Assembly (NCBI GenBank): GCA_022711755.1
Contig: JAKLEA010000001.1
Span: 272,743 to 336,742, forward strand
Origin: Planctomycetota bacterium
GTDB lineage: Bacteria; Planctomycetota; Brocadiia; SM23-32; JAKLEA01
Reading direction: 5' to 3'
DNA: 64,000 nt
Shown here: in pieces, positions 63,120 to 64,000 of the stretch
Layout of the letters: each line of letters opens with the position of its first letter
Numbering within the stretch: the first letter of the stretch is position 1
Position numbers and translations under genes: made by a program
Notes under the pieces: generated by a model
Seen by the model: only the letters and a program-made list of their open reading frames with translations
Told to the model about the DNA's origin: nothing
The model's database searches: none

Positions 63120-64000
63120 TTCTTTTTCCCCCCTCCGGAATAGAAGTTCGTCCCCATAAGGTTGGGGATATCTGCGTGGAGGTTATCTTTCTTGAGGGGC
63201 GCAAGGTCATCGGCATTGCTGTTGATGAACCAACCCCCGCTGCCGCCGGCGTACGTCGTATCCCCGCCGACGCCGCCATATGTCGGATCCCAGAACTCCG
63301 TATAGCAGTAATCCTTCGGGCGATTCGGGTCGTCGGAACGCCAGGTTTTAATCTCGACCTGCTCGTAAGGCGGACTCCAGATGTCAACGCCATACGGATT
63401 AACATTAGTCACGTTCCGGTTATAGGGTGAGACATTGAGATTGGCATTGAAATATGGCTGGTCTCCCCAGTAGTCCTTGATTCTGACACGATCCCTGTAA
63501 GGTATGGTATTGAGTCTGATGCTGTATTTATTATTTGGCTCGAAGCCGGGATCAAATCCGTTATCAGCTTCGTTATTGTCGAAGGAATACCAACTTGCCG
63601 GGCTGTCCGGATTGTTCATAACCTCGTTGATGCCGAACGGGCACTGCCACGTTGGGAAACCATCGCTGTCATGATCGTAAAGCTTTGCAGTCGGGATATT
63701 TATGTATTCCCCGCCGCTGGCTGTAGCAAGGAACGGTTTCGCGCTTAATGCGCCACCACCCTTTGCCAGATAGAAGTAATCCCATATGCCGTCCGCCTCA
63801 ACACAACGCTGTGGCAAAGGATCGTAGATCCCGTCATCTGGAATTCTATCCGGCACATTGCCAGGCACATTTCCCGGCGCGACATTTGTGAACCTGTCGA
63901 ATTGCGCCAGGTCGCTGCTATAGCGCTTCCCCAGGAAAAAGACCAGACATTCGCCGGAATTCAGTCCGTTGTTCCCGGTTCCGGTCATCGGCACCCCCCC
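63116..64000 (-). CDS. probable GspG-like pseudopilin, N-terminus beyond the window
   Basis: At least 292 residues are seen (from a GTG at 63994, but the frame remains open to the edge). No prepilin helix is in the window, so the assignment rests on position before an H-I-J-K series and on a block (GECLVFFLGKRY, ASGGEYINIPTAKLYDHDSDG) that resembles the C-terminal part of planctomycete-type pseudopilins. The stop overlaps the H-like ATG. The C-terminus is GGGKKK. Confidence 0.55.
   Translation of the reverse strand, partial: GGVPMTGTGNNGLNSGECLVFFLGKRYSSDLAQFDRFTNVAPGNVPGNVPDRIPDDGIYDPLPQRCVEADGIWDYFYLAKGGGALSAKPFLATASGGEYINIPTAKLYDHDSDGFPTWQCPFGINEVMNNPDSPASWYSFDNNEADNGFDPGFEPNNKYSIRLNTIPYRDRVRIKDYWGDQPYFNANLNVSPYNRNVTNVNPYGVDIWSPPYEQVEIKTWRSDDPNRPKDYCYTEFWDPTYGGVGGDTTYAGGSGGWFINSNADDLAPLKKDNLHADIPNLMGTNFYSGGGKKK

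Overview
The window (64 kb, moderately G+C-rich, both ends cutting through genes) looks like chromosomal DNA of a free-living Gram-negative-type bacterium. Several traits suggest a planctomycete-like or PVC-superphylum relative, or another uncultured lineage of similar habit: zinc-ribbon proteins joined to membrane helices and HEAT repeats, a Ser/Thr kinase with C-terminal zinc ribbons, very large pseudopilins, many secreted proteins and lipoproteins, sugar ABC transporters and a futalosine-type radical SAM enzyme. There is no rRNA or other phylogenetic marker here, so this is an inference. I saw no tRNA, rRNA, CRISPR array, phage or transposase gene.

Layout. 1-10 kb: a giant zinc-ribbon/membrane/HEAT protein running off the left edge, a large secreted clan-A glycoside hydrolase and a divergent secreted metallophosphoesterase-like protein. 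10-17 kb (minus strand): a complete ribose-type sugar ABC transporter (ATPase, permease, binding protein), then an MqnE-like radical SAM enzyme overlapping a small STN-like secreted protein, then a Ser/Thr kinase. 17-23 kb (plus): a membrane protein, recG, hisI, a transglutaminase-like protein and a degenerate alkaline-phosphatase-superfamily protein. 23-27 kb (minus): two tandem paralogous multi-spanning membrane proteins and a cysteine-cluster protein. 27-37 kb: a lipoprotein, a URO-D-family protein, an orphan fused ABC permease, a pentapeptide-repeat/K+-channel fusion, and a CUT1 sugar transporter (binding protein and two permeases, no ATPase) followed by a DUF1284-like protein. 37-42.5 kb: a cluster of exported caspase-like, FGE-like and EEP-like proteins. 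42.8-52 kb: a second URO-D protein, glyA, a HEAT protein, acpS, a HAD phosphatase, a zinc-ribbon membrane protein, a 2[4Fe-4S] ferredoxin, a methyltransferase and a C45/AAT-family hydrolase. 52-64 kb (minus): a type II secretion-like pseudopilin operon in G-H-I-J-K order, with all members much larger than usual.

Two things stand out. First, 37.4-42.5 kb holds a four-gene operon (winged-helix regulator, coiled-coil protein, secreted caspase, FGE-domain lipoprotein). It faces a secreted caspase homologue that has lost its catalytic cysteine, which is itself divergent from a lipoprotein with a degenerate endonuclease/exonuclease/phosphatase fold. This is the best candidate here for an undescribed functional system.

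Second, the right half is full of short dispersed repeats. A MITE-like element occurs twice, with inverted ends (GTATGYGTTTAGCG) and perfect 8-bp target duplications. One copy sits in frame inside the leader-coding part of a pseudopilin gene. Other hairpin families coincide with stop codons or lie in convergent gene ends, and one keeps conserved flanks while its paired arms co-vary.
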